DNA from: Myroides sp. 1354
GTDB lineage: Bacteria; Bacteroidota; Bacteroidia; Flavobacteriales; Flavobacteriaceae
Assembly: GCF_030324495.1 (NCBI RefSeq)
Contig: NZ_JACAGN010000005.1
Coordinates: 173,144 to 237,143, forward strand
Direction: 5' to 3'
Length of the DNA: 64,000 bases
The stretch's first letter is position 1. Every line of letters begins with the position of its first letter. The translations under genes were made by a program, and so were the position numbers. This document shows positions 1 to 9,386 of the stretch, one piece after another. The notes beneath the pieces are model-generated. The model searched no databases. It saw only the letters and a list, made by a program, of their open reading frames with translations, and had not been told where the DNA came from.

Positions 1-1
1 A

Positions 2-286
2 GGAGAAAAAAAGTATGACGATTTAAAACAATATCTCGATGAAGATTTCTTTAAAACGACTACAGAAGCAGAGTTTTTTGGTAAATTAAAAGAGAGAGAA
101 GCTACATTAGGACACATCATTAAAGCCGTTTTTAAAGAAGGTGATTTGATGGAGGAAAACAAAAAAGAAAAAATTAAAGAATTCGAATTTGATTATGATG
201 TACAATATGAAAAAAGTGCAGCTGTCGAAACCTTTCACTTAATCAAAAGAGGGGATGAATTCAAGATTGCTAAGATTGATTTCTAA
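2..286 (+). CDS. C-terminal part of an unknown protein (5' end outside window)
   Basis: An open frame enters from the left edge and ends at TAA 284-286, giving about 94 residues with no start codon inside. The product is highly charged (many Lys, Glu and Asp) and has no membrane segment. It ends in a stretch alternating charged and hydrophobic residues (FHLIKRGDEFKIAKIDF) that could be the last strands of a small beta domain, as in some DUF4019-like secreted Bacteroidota proteins. That family suggestion is a guess. A terminator-like hairpin follows about 40 bases later, so this is the last gene of its transcript. Confidence 0.6.
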   Translation, partial: GEKKYDDLKQYLDEDFFKTTTEAEFFGKLKEREATLGHIIKAVFKEGDLMEENKKEKIKEFEFDYDVQYEKSAAVETFHLIKRGDEFKIAKIDF

Positions 287-322
287 AATTAGCACCTATA
301 ACATACAACTGTAGTTGAAATG

Positions 323-358
323 AAAAAGAGAAGTTTTAAATAAGCTTCTCTTTTTTTG
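323..358 (+). terminator. Rho-independent terminator
   Basis: AAGAGAAG at 326-333 pairs with CTTCTCTT at 345-352 across an 11-base loop and runs into seven T. It closes the transcript of the gene ending at 286. Confidence 0.75.
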
Positions 359-538
359 TTTTTAGAGGAATGATTAAATATTCTATTTGAAGAAAAGGGT
401 ATGTACTGAGAAAACTGTACATTTGTTTGCAGTACAAAGTATACCTACTACAACGAAAAGAATACGATAACGTCTTTGTAAAAGTAGTAGAAGTAGCAAG
501 TACTTGTATGGATAAATTAGCCACTAAAAGAGAAACTC

Positions 539-1279
539 ATGCAGTATTTATATCTTTTTATCATTTTTTTATTGTTGGTCATCGTTGGAATCTTGCTGTA
601 TTTTCTATTGCAATACAATAAACAACGTGTGGCTTTTGAGAAGGAAAAGGATTTATTTGATACAAAAATTAAATATTTACAGTTAGAGAACCTCGAGTCG
701 AGGTTGGACCCTCATTTGTTCAAGAATATTTTAAATTCAATTCAATCCCATGCATATCAAACCTATTATGCTTTGGATAAGATGGCTGGGGTATTGGATT
801 ATATACTGTATGATAGTCAACGAAAATTAGTTACCTTAAAAGAGGAACACGAATTTGCCTTGCGTTTGATTGACATTAATAAAATCAAGTTGAATCCCCT
901 TTTTCGCTTGGATGTACGTTCGAATATAGGAGAGGTCGAAGCGCTCTATACGGAAGATTTAGTGGCGCCTTTAATCTGTGTTGAATTGATTGAAAATGCG
1001 TTTAAACACGCAGATTTAACAGGAAATGATGCATTTATTACGATTCTTTTTAAGTTGAAAAATGGACAGTTTGATTTGGTTGTTTCAAACAAAAAATCGG
1101 CCAAAGGGTCCTTGAGAAAAGAAAAAGGCGGTTATGGATTATCTGCTTTACGCGAGCGTTTACATTTAATATACGGTTCCTATTATAAATTGGAACGATC
1201 AGAAGACGAACAAGTACACTCCATGCATTTAAAAATTAATTTGTATGATTTCAAAGCTAAAATGTATACTCTTAGATGA
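539..1279 (+). CDS. LytS-family sensor histidine kinase
   Basis: Membrane sensor kinase of the LytS/YpdA type (His_kinase family) that signals to a LytTR regulator. The 246-residue product has one N-terminal membrane segment (about 4-24), a short coiled linker (25-50), the phosphoacceptor motif LDPHLFKNILNSI with His59, an N-box ELIENAFKH (Asn153) and a G-box GGYGLSALRERL (about 197-208). The usual motif is NPHFLFNSLN, so Phe-Leu is swapped to Leu-Phe here. There is no separate sensory domain, so any stimulus must act through the single membrane helix or a partner. The last 35 bases overlap the regulator gene, indicating translational coupling. The family assignment is firm; the signal and targets are unknown. 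Confidence 0.9.
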   Translation: MQYLYLFIIFLLLVIVGILLYFLLQYNKQRVAFEKEKDLFDTKIKYLQLENLESRLDPHLFKNILNSIQSHAYQTYYALDKMAGVLDYILYDSQRKLVTLKEEHEFALRLIDINKIKLNPLFRLDVRSNIGEVEALYTEDLVAPLICVELIENAFKHADLTGNDAFITILFKLKNGQFDLVVSNKKSAKGSLRKEKGGYGLSALRERLHLIYGSYYKLERSEDEQVHSMHLKINLYDFKAKMYTLR

Positions 1280-1955
1280 TGAGTTATTGGGATTAAAATA
1301 CTTGAAAATGCTATGTGAACAAATCCCAGAGATTGAAGTAGTAAAAGTATTTGATGATCCGACACAGTTTTTAGAAGAAGCACCTTCTTTGGATTTTGAA
1401 TTGGCGATTCTCGATATCAATATGCCTGGTATGGATGGGTTGAGCGTTGCTCAATTGTTACCGAATAAAGGAATTGTATTTGTTACCGCGTATAAAGAAT
1501 ACGCATTAGAAGCCTTTGAAGTAGATGCGATAGATTATATTGCCAAGCCAATAAAAAAGGAACGATTGCAACGCGCGATACAAAAAGCCATGCGTCAACT
1601 GAAGCCTATAGAGCAGAATATGTCGCTGACCATAAATTCGAATAAAGGCAAAGCTATTTTGCAGTTTGATGATATCTTGTACGTCAAAACGTGTGAAAAC
1701 GACGGACGTGATAAAGAAATTTTTTTAGAAGGAGATCAACAGTTAATTGCCAAGAATATTTCATTAGATAAGTTAGTGGAAGTACTACCTGCTACTAAGT
1801 TTTGTCGTATCAATAAACGCGAAATTATAGCCTTAAAAATCGTGCGTTTTTTTGGACATGATTTGATTACCACCCAACTGCTTACGGAGCAGGGAAAACC
1901 TTTGGAATTGACACTTGGTGTTACCTTTAAGACAGATTTCTTAGATAAGATATAA
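1245..1955 (+). CDS. LytTR-type response regulator
   Basis: Partner of the preceding LytS kinase. Residues 5-120 form a receiver domain with the acidic pair DD11-12, phosphoacceptor Asp57 in LAILDINMPGMDG, Thr81 and Lys101 (AKP). Residues about 130-235 match a LytTR DNA-binding domain, with the typical strands around ILYVKTCEN, IAKNISLDKL and FCRINKREII. The start codon lies inside the kinase gene, an overlap of 35 bases. Regulators of this class bind direct repeats upstream of target operons. The next gene, an ion antiporter, begins about 115 bases downstream and could be a target, but no binding site was identified. Confidence 0.92.
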   Translation: MISKLKCILLDDELLGLKYLKMLCEQIPEIEVVKVFDDPTQFLEEAPSLDFELAILDINMPGMDGLSVAQLLPNKGIVFVTAYKEYALEAFEVDAIDYIAKPIKKERLQRAIQKAMRQLKPIEQNMSLTINSNKGKAILQFDDILYVKTCENDGRDKEIFLEGDQQLIAKNISLDKLVEVLPATKFCRINKREIIALKIVRFFGHDLITTQLLTEQGKPLELTLGVTFKTDFLDKI

Positions 1956-2070
1956 TTTCATTACAAGAATTTAGCGTTTCATTACAAGAAAGCTTGGTTT
2001 GAACTCAGGCCTTGTTTTTTCATGCTTTATATTTCGGAGTTTTGCTCTAGAAATCGAAAACTTATTTACA

Positions 2071-4338
2071 ATGTCAAAATATAGAAATTCTCTACTTTAC
2101 GTTTCTATTATTGGTGGATGTACTGCACTTATTTATTGGGTAGTGACCCAAGGATCAAAATTAGAGGTGAATACAAAAGCTGTCGTTTCCGATAATACAG
2201 CTTGGGAAAATTTCCTTCAAACATTAATACACAATTTAGAAAGCCCTTTAGCCTTGTTATTAGCTCAGATTGTAACCATTGTTTTGGTTGCTCGAGTATT
2301 TGGCTGGATTTGTAAAAAAATTGGACAACCTTCGGTAATTGGTGAGATTATTGCGGGTATTGCCTTAGGTCCCTCTCTTGTAGGAACTTATTTTCCCGAA
2401 TTTTCCGCTGTGATGTTTCCAACTCAATCCTTAGGAAATTTAAGCTTTTTAAGTCAAATTGGATTGATTCTCTTCATGTTTGTGATTGGAATGGAATTGG
2501 ATCTCAAAATATTGAAAAACAAAGCACATGATGCTGTTTTAATTAGTCATGCTAGTATTGTTATTCCTTTTGCTTTAGGAATGGCATTGGCTTACTACAT
2601 ATTCGAATCTTTTGCACCTGATGGGGTGGATTTTCTATCTTTTGGATTGTTTTTAGGTATTTCCATGAGTATTACCGCCTTTCCTGTATTGGCGCGGATT
2701 GTACAAGAGAGAGGGTTGCAAAAGACGCGAATAGGAACCATTGTCATTACCTGCGCTGCAGCAGATGATATTACGGCTTGGTGTTTACTAGCGGCTGTAA
2801 TTGCCATTGTGCAAGCAGGAAGTTTTGTAAGTTCCCTTTATATCATTGCATTAGCTATTATCTATGTAATCGTAATGCTAAAATTGGTTCGTCCCTTTTT
2901 GGCGCGTATTGCAAAATACCAAGGAAGTAGTAAATTACTCTCTAAGGGAACGGTCGCTATCTTTTTGTTGACGTTAATTATCTCTGCGTATTGTACGGAA
3001 GTAATTGGTATTCACGCGTTGTTTGGAGCGTTTATGACTGGTGCTATTATGCCAGATAACATGAAGTTTAGAAACATATTCATTGAAAAAGTAGAAGATG
3101 TAGCTGTTGTTTTATTCCTTCCTCTATTCTTTGTTTACACAGGATTACGTACGGAAATAGGCTTATTAAACGAACCGTATTTATGGGAAATTACAGGACT
3201 TATCATTCTAGTTGCAACCGTTGGTAAGTTTGTGGGAAGCGCCATAACCGCTAAATTCGTCGGAATAAATTGGCGGGATAGTTTGACTATTGGCGCCTTG
3301 ATGAATACCCGTGGACTAATGGAACTCATTGTCTTGAATATTGGATTTGACTTGGGTGTTATGACGGGTGAGGTATTTGCTATGATGGTGATTATGGCCT
3401 TAGCAACTACTTTTATGACAGGACCTTTACTGGATTTGATTGCCAAGATTTTTGGACCTTTAGGAGATGAACCTCAACACAAAGGCGTAATCATCGGAAA
3501 ATATCAGGTATTTCTATTCTTTGAAAATAAATTGAGCTTGGCGCCTTTGATGAAATTAGCCAATGCATTTACGGGAAAATCAAGTGTAGATACGCGTATT
3601 ACTGCTATGCATATGATTGATAGCCAGGAATTAAATTCCTTCAATACACAAGATTACGAGGAAGAAATCTTTGAAGCCGTACAAGAGCAATCTACCGAAA
3701 TGGATCAAGAAGTCCAGACCTATTACAAAGTGTCTAATGACATTGAAAGTGACGTTGTGGGTATGGTTCATCAAGAAACGTGTGATCTCTTACTAATTGA
3801 AATGGGATATTCCATTTATCGCGGTTCAGTTTTAGGAAATATTCTCGGCTTTACAACGCGTATCATCAATCCAGATGTCTTGTTGAATAAAGTTACAGGA
3901 CGAGAAAAGCTATTTGAAAATTCGTGGTTTAATGCGCGTACACAGCAAATAATGAATCGTACAAAAGTACCTTTGGGAATCTTAATCAACAAAGATTTTG
4001 AAAAGTTAGAACATGTATTCTTGCCAATTTTTAGCAAAGGTGATTTGAAATTATTGCCTTATGCACAAAAAATGATTCGCAACAATGATGTACAAGTTTC
4101 GATTTTAGATGCCACAGGTGAATTGGAAAATCACACAGAGTTTAAAGAAAATATAAGGCTTATCGAACAGTATAAGCCGAATCATATACGCATCGTTAGC
4201 AATAAGGTGGTGTCCAAAGAATTCATAGAAGAATTTGACCTCATGCTCATTACCTTAGATAGTTGGAAGAAGTTGATTGAAACTAGAAGTATTTGGTTAA
4301 ATCACGCTCCTTCTATGCTGTTGATGCAATCGTTATAA
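2071..4338 (+). CDS. CPA2-family cation:proton antiporter with USP-like tail
   Basis: Monovalent cation/H+ antiporter of the KefB/CPA2 group, located in the inner membrane. I place the start at ATG 2071 (MSKYRNSLLYV); the open frame continues 24 codons upstream to 1999, but that stretch has no similarity to the family. The 755-residue product has a leading hydrophobic segment, then about twelve membrane helices (roughly residues 60-440) with the family signatures GQPSVIGEIIAGIALGPS and the ion-binding AAADDITAW. The cytoplasmic half (about 470-755) looks like two universal-stress-protein-like lobes rather than a TrkA-N domain, as in plant CHX-type exchangers. This is a common Bacteroidota architecture. 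Ion specificity cannot be read from sequence. Confidence 0.9.
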   Translation: MSKYRNSLLYVSIIGGCTALIYWVVTQGSKLEVNTKAVVSDNTAWENFLQTLIHNLESPLALLLAQIVTIVLVARVFGWICKKIGQPSVIGEIIAGIALGPSLVGTYFPEFSAVMFPTQSLGNLSFLSQIGLILFMFVIGMELDLKILKNKAHDAVLISHASIVIPFALGMALAYYIFESFAPDGVDFLSFGLFLGISMSITAFPVLARIVQERGLQKTRIGTIVITCAAADDITAWCLLAAVIAIVQAGSFVSSLYIIALAIIYVIVMLKLVRPFLARIAKYQGSSKLLSKGTVAIFLLTLIISAYCTEVIGIHALFGAFMTGAIMPDNMKFRNIFIEKVEDVAVVLFLPLFFVYTGLRTEIGLLNEPYLWEITGLIILVATVGKFVGSAITAKFVGINWRDSLTIGALMNTRGLMELIVLNIGFDLGVMTGEVFAMMVIMALATTFMTGPLLDLIAKIFGPLGDEPQHKGVIIGKYQVFLFFENKLSLAPLMKLANAFTGKSSVDTRITAMHMIDSQELNSFNTQDYEEEIFEAVQEQSTEMDQEVQTYYKVSNDIESDVVGMVHQETCDLLLIEMGYSIYRGSVLGNILGFTTRIINPDVLLNKVTGREKLFENSWFNARTQQIMNRTKVPLGILINKDFEKLEHVFLPIFSKGDLKLLPYAQKMIRNNDVQVSILDATGELENHTEFKENIRLIEQYKPNHIRIVSNKVVSKEFIEEFDLMLITLDSWKKLIETRSIWLNHAPSMLLMQSL

Positions 4339-4372
4339 CTATTTAGTTATGTTGTTTTATATTAATTTGCAG

Positions 4373-4402
4373 AACCTCAAGCTATTCAGCTTGAGGTTTT
4401 TT
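4373..4402. terminator. Bidirectional terminator between convergent genes
   Basis: AACCTCAAGC pairs with GCTTGAGGTT across a 6-base loop and is followed by T-rich sequence on the plus strand. It serves the antiporter gene. It overlaps the last codons of the minus-strand exporter, whose stop codon is within the stem-loop at 4382-4384. Confidence 0.8.
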
Positions 4403-5821
4403 ATTTGAATTGTAATCTTGGGTACCTGATAAACTAGCTCCGTCGTTTTTGTTGAGTTTCATAAACACGGCACTTGATAAGATGGTGAGTATCCCCATCA
4501 CTAAAAAGGTGTAATTGAATACTGCTGTAGGGTGATCTGGCGTATCAATAGAACTGTCTCGGAAGAGTTGTAAAAACATAGCAGAGATTGAAATACCCAA
4601 ACTAATCGCCAATTGTTGTGTGACAGATAGTAAGCTATTTCCATCACTGGAGGTTGAATTATCTAAATCCGCGAGGGAAATTGTATTCATCGAAGTAAAT
4701 TGAACGGCGTTAAAAGCACCATTACAAACCATTAATAGGATTATGATAAAAAAAGGAGTGTTTTGATCTACGAAGAAAAAGAGACTGATGAGTATTCCGG
4801 TTGCAATTGTATTGAAAACTAAGGTTTTTTTATATCCATATCGCTTGACAATAGGGATAACAAAGTTTCTTGAAATGAGGTTGGATAGGGCTTGAGGAAT
4901 CATCATCAAACCGGCGTAAAAAGCAGAATAACCAAAGCCCAATTGTAGGAGAAGTGGAATCATCAAAGGCATTCCTCCAATACCAAATCGCGTGACTAAA
5001 TTGCCGATTAACCCAATATTAAGCGTTTTAATTTTGAACAAATCGAGTTTAATTAATGGATGGGAACTTCTTTTTGCGTAAGCGATATACGCTACAATAA
5101 GCAGTATGGCCAAGATTAAAAGTCCAGCCAATTGAAGCACAGATAAAGTGGGCGAATTCCAGCGTTCAATGACTAAAGTTAATAGGGTTAATCCACCACT
5201 GAAAAAAATCCATCCTATTACATCAAAGCGTTCAACTTTGTTTGTGAAGTTGGGGATGATGGATCGCGCAAGGATAATCGCGATTATTCCCACAGGTAAA
5301 TTGATTAGGAAAATCCAGTGCCACGATAGTTTTTCGACTAAAAACCCCCCAGCGGTAGGGCCTAACATGGGACCAATCAAGGCTGGAATTGTAATGAAGT
5401 TAATGATTTTTAAAAGTTGATCTTTAGGATACGCATAAAGCAGCGTTAATCGCGCAACGGGCACCATCATAGAACCTCCAATTGCCTGAAATATACGGGC
5501 AAAGATCAGTTCATTTAAGGTATTCGATAAAGCGCAAAATAAAGATCCCAACGTGAATAAAGCAACGGCAAGAATAAAAATTCGCTTGGTACCAAATCGA
5601 TCTGCAAGCCATCCACTTAGGGGAATTAACAAAGCTACCGTTAGGGTATAAGAGACAATAATACTCTGCATTTCTAAGGGAGATTCTCCCAAACTTTTAG
5701 CGATAGAAGGAAGACCCGTATTTAGAATTGTACCATCTAAAGCCTGCATGAAAATAGCTAAAGCGCCTAAATAGGGAAGGTATTTCTGAACTTTGGGGTC
5801 TTGTATGATTCCAGCTTTCAT
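4382..5821 (-). CDS. DHA2-family MFS multidrug exporter
   Basis: Proton-driven drug exporter of the major facilitator superfamily. The 479 residues give about 14 hydrophobic segments. Near the N-terminus is the DHA motif LDGTILNTGLPSIA (about 29-42), motif A GWLADRFGTKRIF (about 70-82) and antiporter motif C ALIGPMLGPTAGGFL (about 143-157). The closest familiar proteins are the MdtD/EmrB-like exporters. The gene stands alone with no periplasmic adaptor or outer-membrane partner beside it, so it would release substrate to the periplasm. The stop codon sits in the bidirectional terminator. Confidence 0.9.
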   Translation of the reverse strand: MKAGIIQDPKVQKYLPYLGALAIFMQALDGTILNTGLPSIAKSLGESPLEMQSIIVSYTLTVALLIPLSGWLADRFGTKRIFILAVALFTLGSLFCALSNTLNELIFARIFQAIGGSMMVPVARLTLLYAYPKDQLLKIINFITIPALIGPMLGPTAGGFLVEKLSWHWIFLINLPVGIIAIILARSIIPNFTNKVERFDVIGWIFFSGGLTLLTLVIERWNSPTLSVLQLAGLLILAILLIVAYIAYAKRSSHPLIKLDLFKIKTLNIGLIGNLVTRFGIGGMPLMIPLLLQLGFGYSAFYAGLMMIPQALSNLISRNFVIPIVKRYGYKKTLVFNTIATGILISLFFFVDQNTPFFIIILLMVCNGAFNAVQFTSMNTISLADLDNSTSSDGNSLLSVTQQLAISLGISISAMFLQLFRDSSIDTPDHPTAVFNYTFLVMGILTILSSAVFMKLNKNDGASLSGTQDYNSNKKPQAE

Positions 5822-5986
5822 CTAAAAAATGTGTGTTTTATATCAAAGACTGAATTTACCATTTTACATTTAGGCGGACAATATTTTTTAGAAGTTTTAT
5901 GATTTGTCTACAATGGGTATAAAATTCGAATAAACAATACGCTTTAAAAAGTAGTATAAAGACGAGGGATTTTATCCAAAATGTCA

Positions 5987-6565
5987 TTATTGTTCAATCC
6001 AATTGGCTAGCATTTGTCGCCCCATTAGGGTGATATACGATTCGGGATGAAATTGTATTCCTCGAACGTTTTTGGTTTGGTGCCTAAAAGCCATAATCAC
6101 TTGATCATTGCTCAAGGCCGTTATTTCAAGCGTTTCAGGGAAGTTTTGTTGAGCTAATGCCCAAGAATGATACAATCCAATTGGAGTTTGATTGGGAATA
6201 TTGTGGAAGAGTAAATCAGAGGTCATCAATTGTAAGAAACGCGTTTGTCCGTGAAAGACTTGGTCTACATTGTATAGTTGTGCGCCATAGTATTCACCAA
6301 TTGCTTGATGCCCCAAACAAACGCCAAGAATAGGTTTGCTATCTTCAAAACGCGCAATAATATCAAATAAGATAGGGTAAGCGCGGGGTACATCTGGCCC
6401 CGGAGATAAAACTAACTGATCATAGACCTCTAAATCGTCGAGTTGCACTTGATCACTTTGTACAATATGAATATTGCAAAGTGGGTGTTCATCAAAAATT
6501 TGATACAAATTGTAAGTAAACGAATCTCGGTTATCGATAATTATAATTTCCTTCTTCTGGCTCAT
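5987..6565 (-). CDS. pabA: Aminodeoxychorismate synthase component II (glutamine amidotransferase)
   Basis: Releases ammonia from glutamine for PabB, the first step of p-aminobenzoate and folate synthesis. The class I glutamine amidotransferase triad is visible: Cys83 in GVCLGHQAIGE, and His173 and Glu175 in QFHPES. The oxyanion loop SPGPDVP is also present. The length of 192 residues is normal. I start at ATG 6565 (MSQKKEIIII); the open frame can be extended two codons to a TTG. The product could also serve TrpE, as PabA/TrpG is shared in some bacteria. The divergent pabB 39 bases away favours PabA. Confidence 0.93.
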   Translation of the reverse strand: MSQKKEIIIIDNRDSFTYNLYQIFDEHPLCNIHIVQSDQVQLDDLEVYDQLVLSPGPDVPRAYPILFDIIARFEDSKPILGVCLGHQAIGEYYGAQLYNVDQVFHGQTRFLQLMTSDLLFHNIPNQTPIGLYHSWALAQQNFPETLEITALSNDQVIMAFRHQTKNVRGIQFHPESYITLMGRQMLANWIEQ

Positions 6566-6575
6566 AAACAATTTG

Positions 6576-6583
6576 TATTTTTG
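6576..6583 (+). promoter_or_regulatory. Candidate -7 box for pabB
   Basis: TATTTTTG matches the Bacteroidota -7 consensus TAnnTTTG and lies in the 39-base gap between the divergent pabA and pabB start codons. No clear TTG was found at the -33 position. Confidence 0.4.
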
Positions 6584-6604
6584 ACCTTCAATTTAGATTA
6601 GATT

Positions 6605-7573
6605 ATGGGCATCAAAGATACAATTATCTCAAGTATGAATACATGGGGAAAGGAGAGAAAACCTTTTTTATTTTTTGTGGACTACCAAGGAGAAAATGGT
6701 CAGGTTATTCCCTTAGATGAAGTTGATAACAAGGAAATAGGATATAATTTTAATGGTCAAACCAATCAATTAGGACCTTTTGATTTTAAACTTCCAATAT
6801 TAACTGCTCAACCTATCGCTTTTAAAACCTATGAAACGAAATTTAATCAAGTCATGCATCAAATTCAAAAGGGAAATACCTATTTGATTAATTTAACGGT
6901 ATCAACCCCCATTGAACTAGAAGGAAGTTTAAAAGATATTTTTCACGCGAGTAAAGCCAAATATAAGTTGTGGGTAAAGGACAATTTTGTTTGTTTTTCA
7001 CCTGAGATATTTGTTCAAATCAAAGAAAATAGAATTTATTCTTATCCGATGAAAGGAACGATAGATGCTTCAATTCCTCAGGCTGAGCAGTTGATTTTAG
7101 CGGATGACAAAGAAACGGCAGAGCATTATACGATTGTTGATTTAATTCGCAATGATTTAAATATTGTAGCAAAAAATGTAGGAGTTGATCGTTTTCGTTA
7201 TTTGGATCGGTTGCAGACCACAAAAGGGGAGTTGTTGCAGATGAGTTCACAAATTAGCGGAGATTTACAAGAAAATTGGCAAGATCATGTAGGTGATATT
7301 TTAGCTCAATTGCTACCCGCTGGATCCATTACAGGTTCGCCCAAAGAAAAAACAGTTGAAATTATAGCCGAAGTAGAAGGCTATGCTCGTAAGTATTATA
7401 CGGGAATTTGCGGCATATTTGACGGCACAACCTTAGATAGTGCAGTTATGATTCGATTTGTAGAACAACAAGAGAATCAAATGGTATACAAAAGTGGCGG
7501 AGGCATAACTTTTGCCAGTCAAGCAGAAAAAGAATACAAGGAAATTTTACAAAAGATCTACTTGCCTATTTAA
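6605..7573 (+). CDS. pabB: Aminodeoxychorismate synthase component I
   Basis: Converts chorismate to 4-amino-4-deoxychorismate with ammonia from PabA. The 322-residue product is the short chorismate-binding form common in Bacteroidota, lacking the N-terminal extension of the enterobacterial enzyme. Signatures: GNTYLINLT (90-98), SYPMKGTID with Lys150 in the position that separates PabB (PIKGT) from TrpE (PIAGT), VDLIRNDLNIV, and the C-terminal LLPAGSITGSPKEKT and YTGICG. That lysine is the best evidence for PabB over anthranilate synthase. No pabC lyase gene is adjacent. Confidence 0.93.
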   Translation: MGIKDTIISSMNTWGKERKPFLFFVDYQGENGQVIPLDEVDNKEIGYNFNGQTNQLGPFDFKLPILTAQPIAFKTYETKFNQVMHQIQKGNTYLINLTVSTPIELEGSLKDIFHASKAKYKLWVKDNFVCFSPEIFVQIKENRIYSYPMKGTIDASIPQAEQLILADDKETAEHYTIVDLIRNDLNIVAKNVGVDRFRYLDRLQTTKGELLQMSSQISGDLQENWQDHVGDILAQLLPAGSITGSPKEKTVEIIAEVEGYARKYYTGICGIFDGTTLDSAVMIRFVEQQENQMVYKSGGGITFASQAEKEYKEILQKIYLPI

Positions 7574-7584
7574 GAGATTTTATT

Positions 7585-7622
7585 GGGAAATAGATTGTTT
7601 TTATTCAATATCTACCTTTCCC
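7585..7622 (+). other. Imperfect hairpin downstream of pabB
   Basis: GGGAAA...TTTCCC with an inner TAGATTG/CAATATCTA pairing can form a stem-loop just after the pabB stop. No T-run follows, so it is a weak terminator at best; it may act as a 3'-end stabiliser. Confidence 0.35.
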
Positions 7623-7731
7623 ATATCTAATGAATCTACTTGATTTATAGGATGTTTCTCTAGGAATATTTTGTTTGGTTTTTCATCGTGTTAAAAACAG
7701 TTAAGTCGAATTATAGATGCAAATCTCGCAT

Positions 7732-7739
7732 TATATTTG
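7732..7739 (+). promoter_or_regulatory. Candidate -7 box very close to a start codon
   Basis: TATATTTG lies only nine bases before ATG 7749. If used, it would produce a transcript with a leader of only a few bases. No consensus TTG was found 18-20 bases upstream. Confidence 0.35.
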
Positions 7740-7748
7740 GTACGACTT

Positions 7749-8150
7749 ATGAAAAACATTTACACCCATATTTTTCTTCTCTTTTTTCTTCTATTTGTAG
7801 GAGCAACAAAGGTATTGGGTACACCAGTGAATGTTGAAAATATAAGTTTAAAGGCTGTCAATAAGGCCATTGTATTTCAGGTAAACGAATTTGAACAACT
7901 GAAGTATAGTGAGACCAAAATTTACAATCCAGTTAATGCCTTTTCAACGATAGAAGCGGATAATGGAGATTTTAATTTTCAAGATCAACAAGATCAGCTT
8001 GTTTTAGGACTTCCTTTAGTTAAGGTGTTTTTCTATGCAATCTCCTTGCATTTTATCTTTTTTGCTATTAAAAGACGCCGTACTTCCTATCAGGCGCTTA
8101 TACAATTATTCGATCATAAATATATTGTATATCGTATACTGAGAATTTGA
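7749..8150 (+). CDS. Small secreted or membrane protein upstream of RND pump
   Basis: A 133-residue product that I do not recognise. Residues 1-24 form a Sec signal peptide (positive start, long Leu/Phe core, cleavage near VLGTPV). A charged, Asn/Gln-rich middle follows, then one membrane helix (about 94-110) and a basic tail with RRR, so the C-terminus is probably cytoplasmic. An open frame extends four codons upstream to a TTG, but that TTG lies inside a -7 promoter motif, so ATG 7749 is preferred. It is 121 bases ahead of the efflux adaptor gene and on the same strand. A role with the pump is only suggested by position. Confidence 0.6.
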   Translation: MKNIYTHIFLLFFLLFVGATKVLGTPVNVENISLKAVNKAIVFQVNEFEQLKYSETKIYNPVNAFSTIEADNGDFNFQDQQDQLVLGLPLVKVFFYAISLHFIFFAIKRRRTSYQALIQLFDHKYIVYRILRI

Positions 8151-8271
8151 TTTACATCGGTTCTAAATTCTTACTTGTACTTCCTTAAATCTTAGTTAGG
8201 GAAAGTATATAGCGGGCTTATGTGTTATAAGCACCGATTTTTAAATCCATTTATTTAGCAAAATTTATTGT

Positions 8272-9357
8272 ATGAAAAGAGTAGCATGTATTGTTTCTCT
8301 CAGTACTGTTTTGGCGGTAGTTAGTTGTAATATGTCAAAGCAAGAAAAAGAAGAAGTTAAGGATTATCCCATTGCAAATCCGATAACGATGGATACAGTT
8401 GTAGCCAAAGATTATGTTTCACAAATTAGATCTGTTAAGAACATTGAAGTTCGTACACAAGAAAAAGGTTATTTAGAAGCCACTTTTGTTGATGAAGGAC
8501 AATATGTTTCTGAGGGACAGTTGTTATTTCGCATTAAACCTCAATTACATAAAGCTGAATTAGAAAAAACGAAAGCAGAAGTAACAGAAGCGCAGCTAGA
8601 ATTGCAAAATGTTGAAACACTAGCGCGTAACAATGTTGTTTCAAATAATGAAAAGGCAGTAGCCATGGCGCGTTTACAAAAGGCAAAAGCAGAAATGCAA
8701 CTCGCTCAGATTCACCTTAATTACACTGAGATACGCGCTCCGTTTTCTGGATACATCGGACATTTACCCAAGCGTTTAGGAAGTTTATTAGAGGAAGGAG
8801 AACTATTAACTACGCTATCAGATAATAGCAATATGTATGCCTATTTTAATGTATCAGAAGTAGAATATTTAAACTATACCACTCATCCACAAGGAAAAGG
8901 AAGTGATGGCGTTGATTTGATTATGGCAAATAACACCGTTTTGCCAGATAAAGGAAAAATTGAGACAATAGAAGGAGAATTTAACAATGAGACAGGTACC
9001 ATTGCATTTCGCGCTAAATTTCCCAATCCCAATCAGTTACTTCGAAATGGAGAAACGGGAAAAGTCCGTCTTTTTATACCCTTAGTACACGCATTGCTTA
9101 TTCCTCAAAAAGCAACCTATGAGCAACAAGATAAAAAATATGTTTTTGTGGTGAATAAGAAGGGAGAGATACAGACTAAACAAATCGAAATTAGTCAGGA
9201 ATTACCTGGTTTGTATGTTGTAAATCAGGGAAGTATCGCTGAGACGGATCAAATACTACTTGAAGGAATTCAAAAGGTAAAAGAAGGGGATCACATTCGA
9301 GGTCGTGTTCAAGATTCGAAAGAAGTGTTACGATCATTGCATTTAGATGCAAACTAG
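8272..9357 (+). CDS. RND efflux periplasmic adaptor (AcrA/MexA type)
   Basis: Membrane fusion protein linking the inner-membrane RND pump to an outer-membrane channel. The 361-residue product is a lipoprotein: the signal peptide ends in a VVSC lipobox with Cys19. Then come a beta-barrel/lipoyl half-motif (KNIEVRTQEKGYLEATFVDEG, about 56-76), an alpha-hairpin (about 88-140), the second lipoyl half (IRAPFSGYIGHLP, about 155-167) and a C-terminal barrel. Length and order fit the MexA/AcrA family. The gene is 29 bases before the pump gene and forms an operon with it. No TetR regulator adjoins; the control gene must lie elsewhere or be the small upstream protein. Confidence 0.93.
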   Translation: MKRVACIVSLSTVLAVVSCNMSKQEKEEVKDYPIANPITMDTVVAKDYVSQIRSVKNIEVRTQEKGYLEATFVDEGQYVSEGQLLFRIKPQLHKAELEKTKAEVTEAQLELQNVETLARNNVVSNNEKAVAMARLQKAKAEMQLAQIHLNYTEIRAPFSGYIGHLPKRLGSLLEEGELLTTLSDNSNMYAYFNVSEVEYLNYTTHPQGKGSDGVDLIMANNTVLPDKGKIETIEGEFNNETGTIAFRAKFPNPNQLLRNGETGKVRLFIPLVHALLIPQKATYEQQDKKYVFVVNKKGEIQTKQIEISQELPGLYVVNQGSIAETDQILLEGIQKVKEGDHIRGRVQDSKEVLRSLHLDAN

Positions 9358-9386
9358 TTGAGTAGTAAATAATTTAGTGTTTAAAG

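Noticed and set aside
1999..2070. N-terminal extension of the antiporter
   Set aside because: The 24 extra codons have no family similarity, and ATG 2071 leads directly into the hydrophobic N-terminus.
7737..7748. TTG start extending the small secreted protein by four codons
   Set aside because: The TTG is part of the promoter -7 motif TATATTTG; ATG 7749 gives a clean signal peptide.
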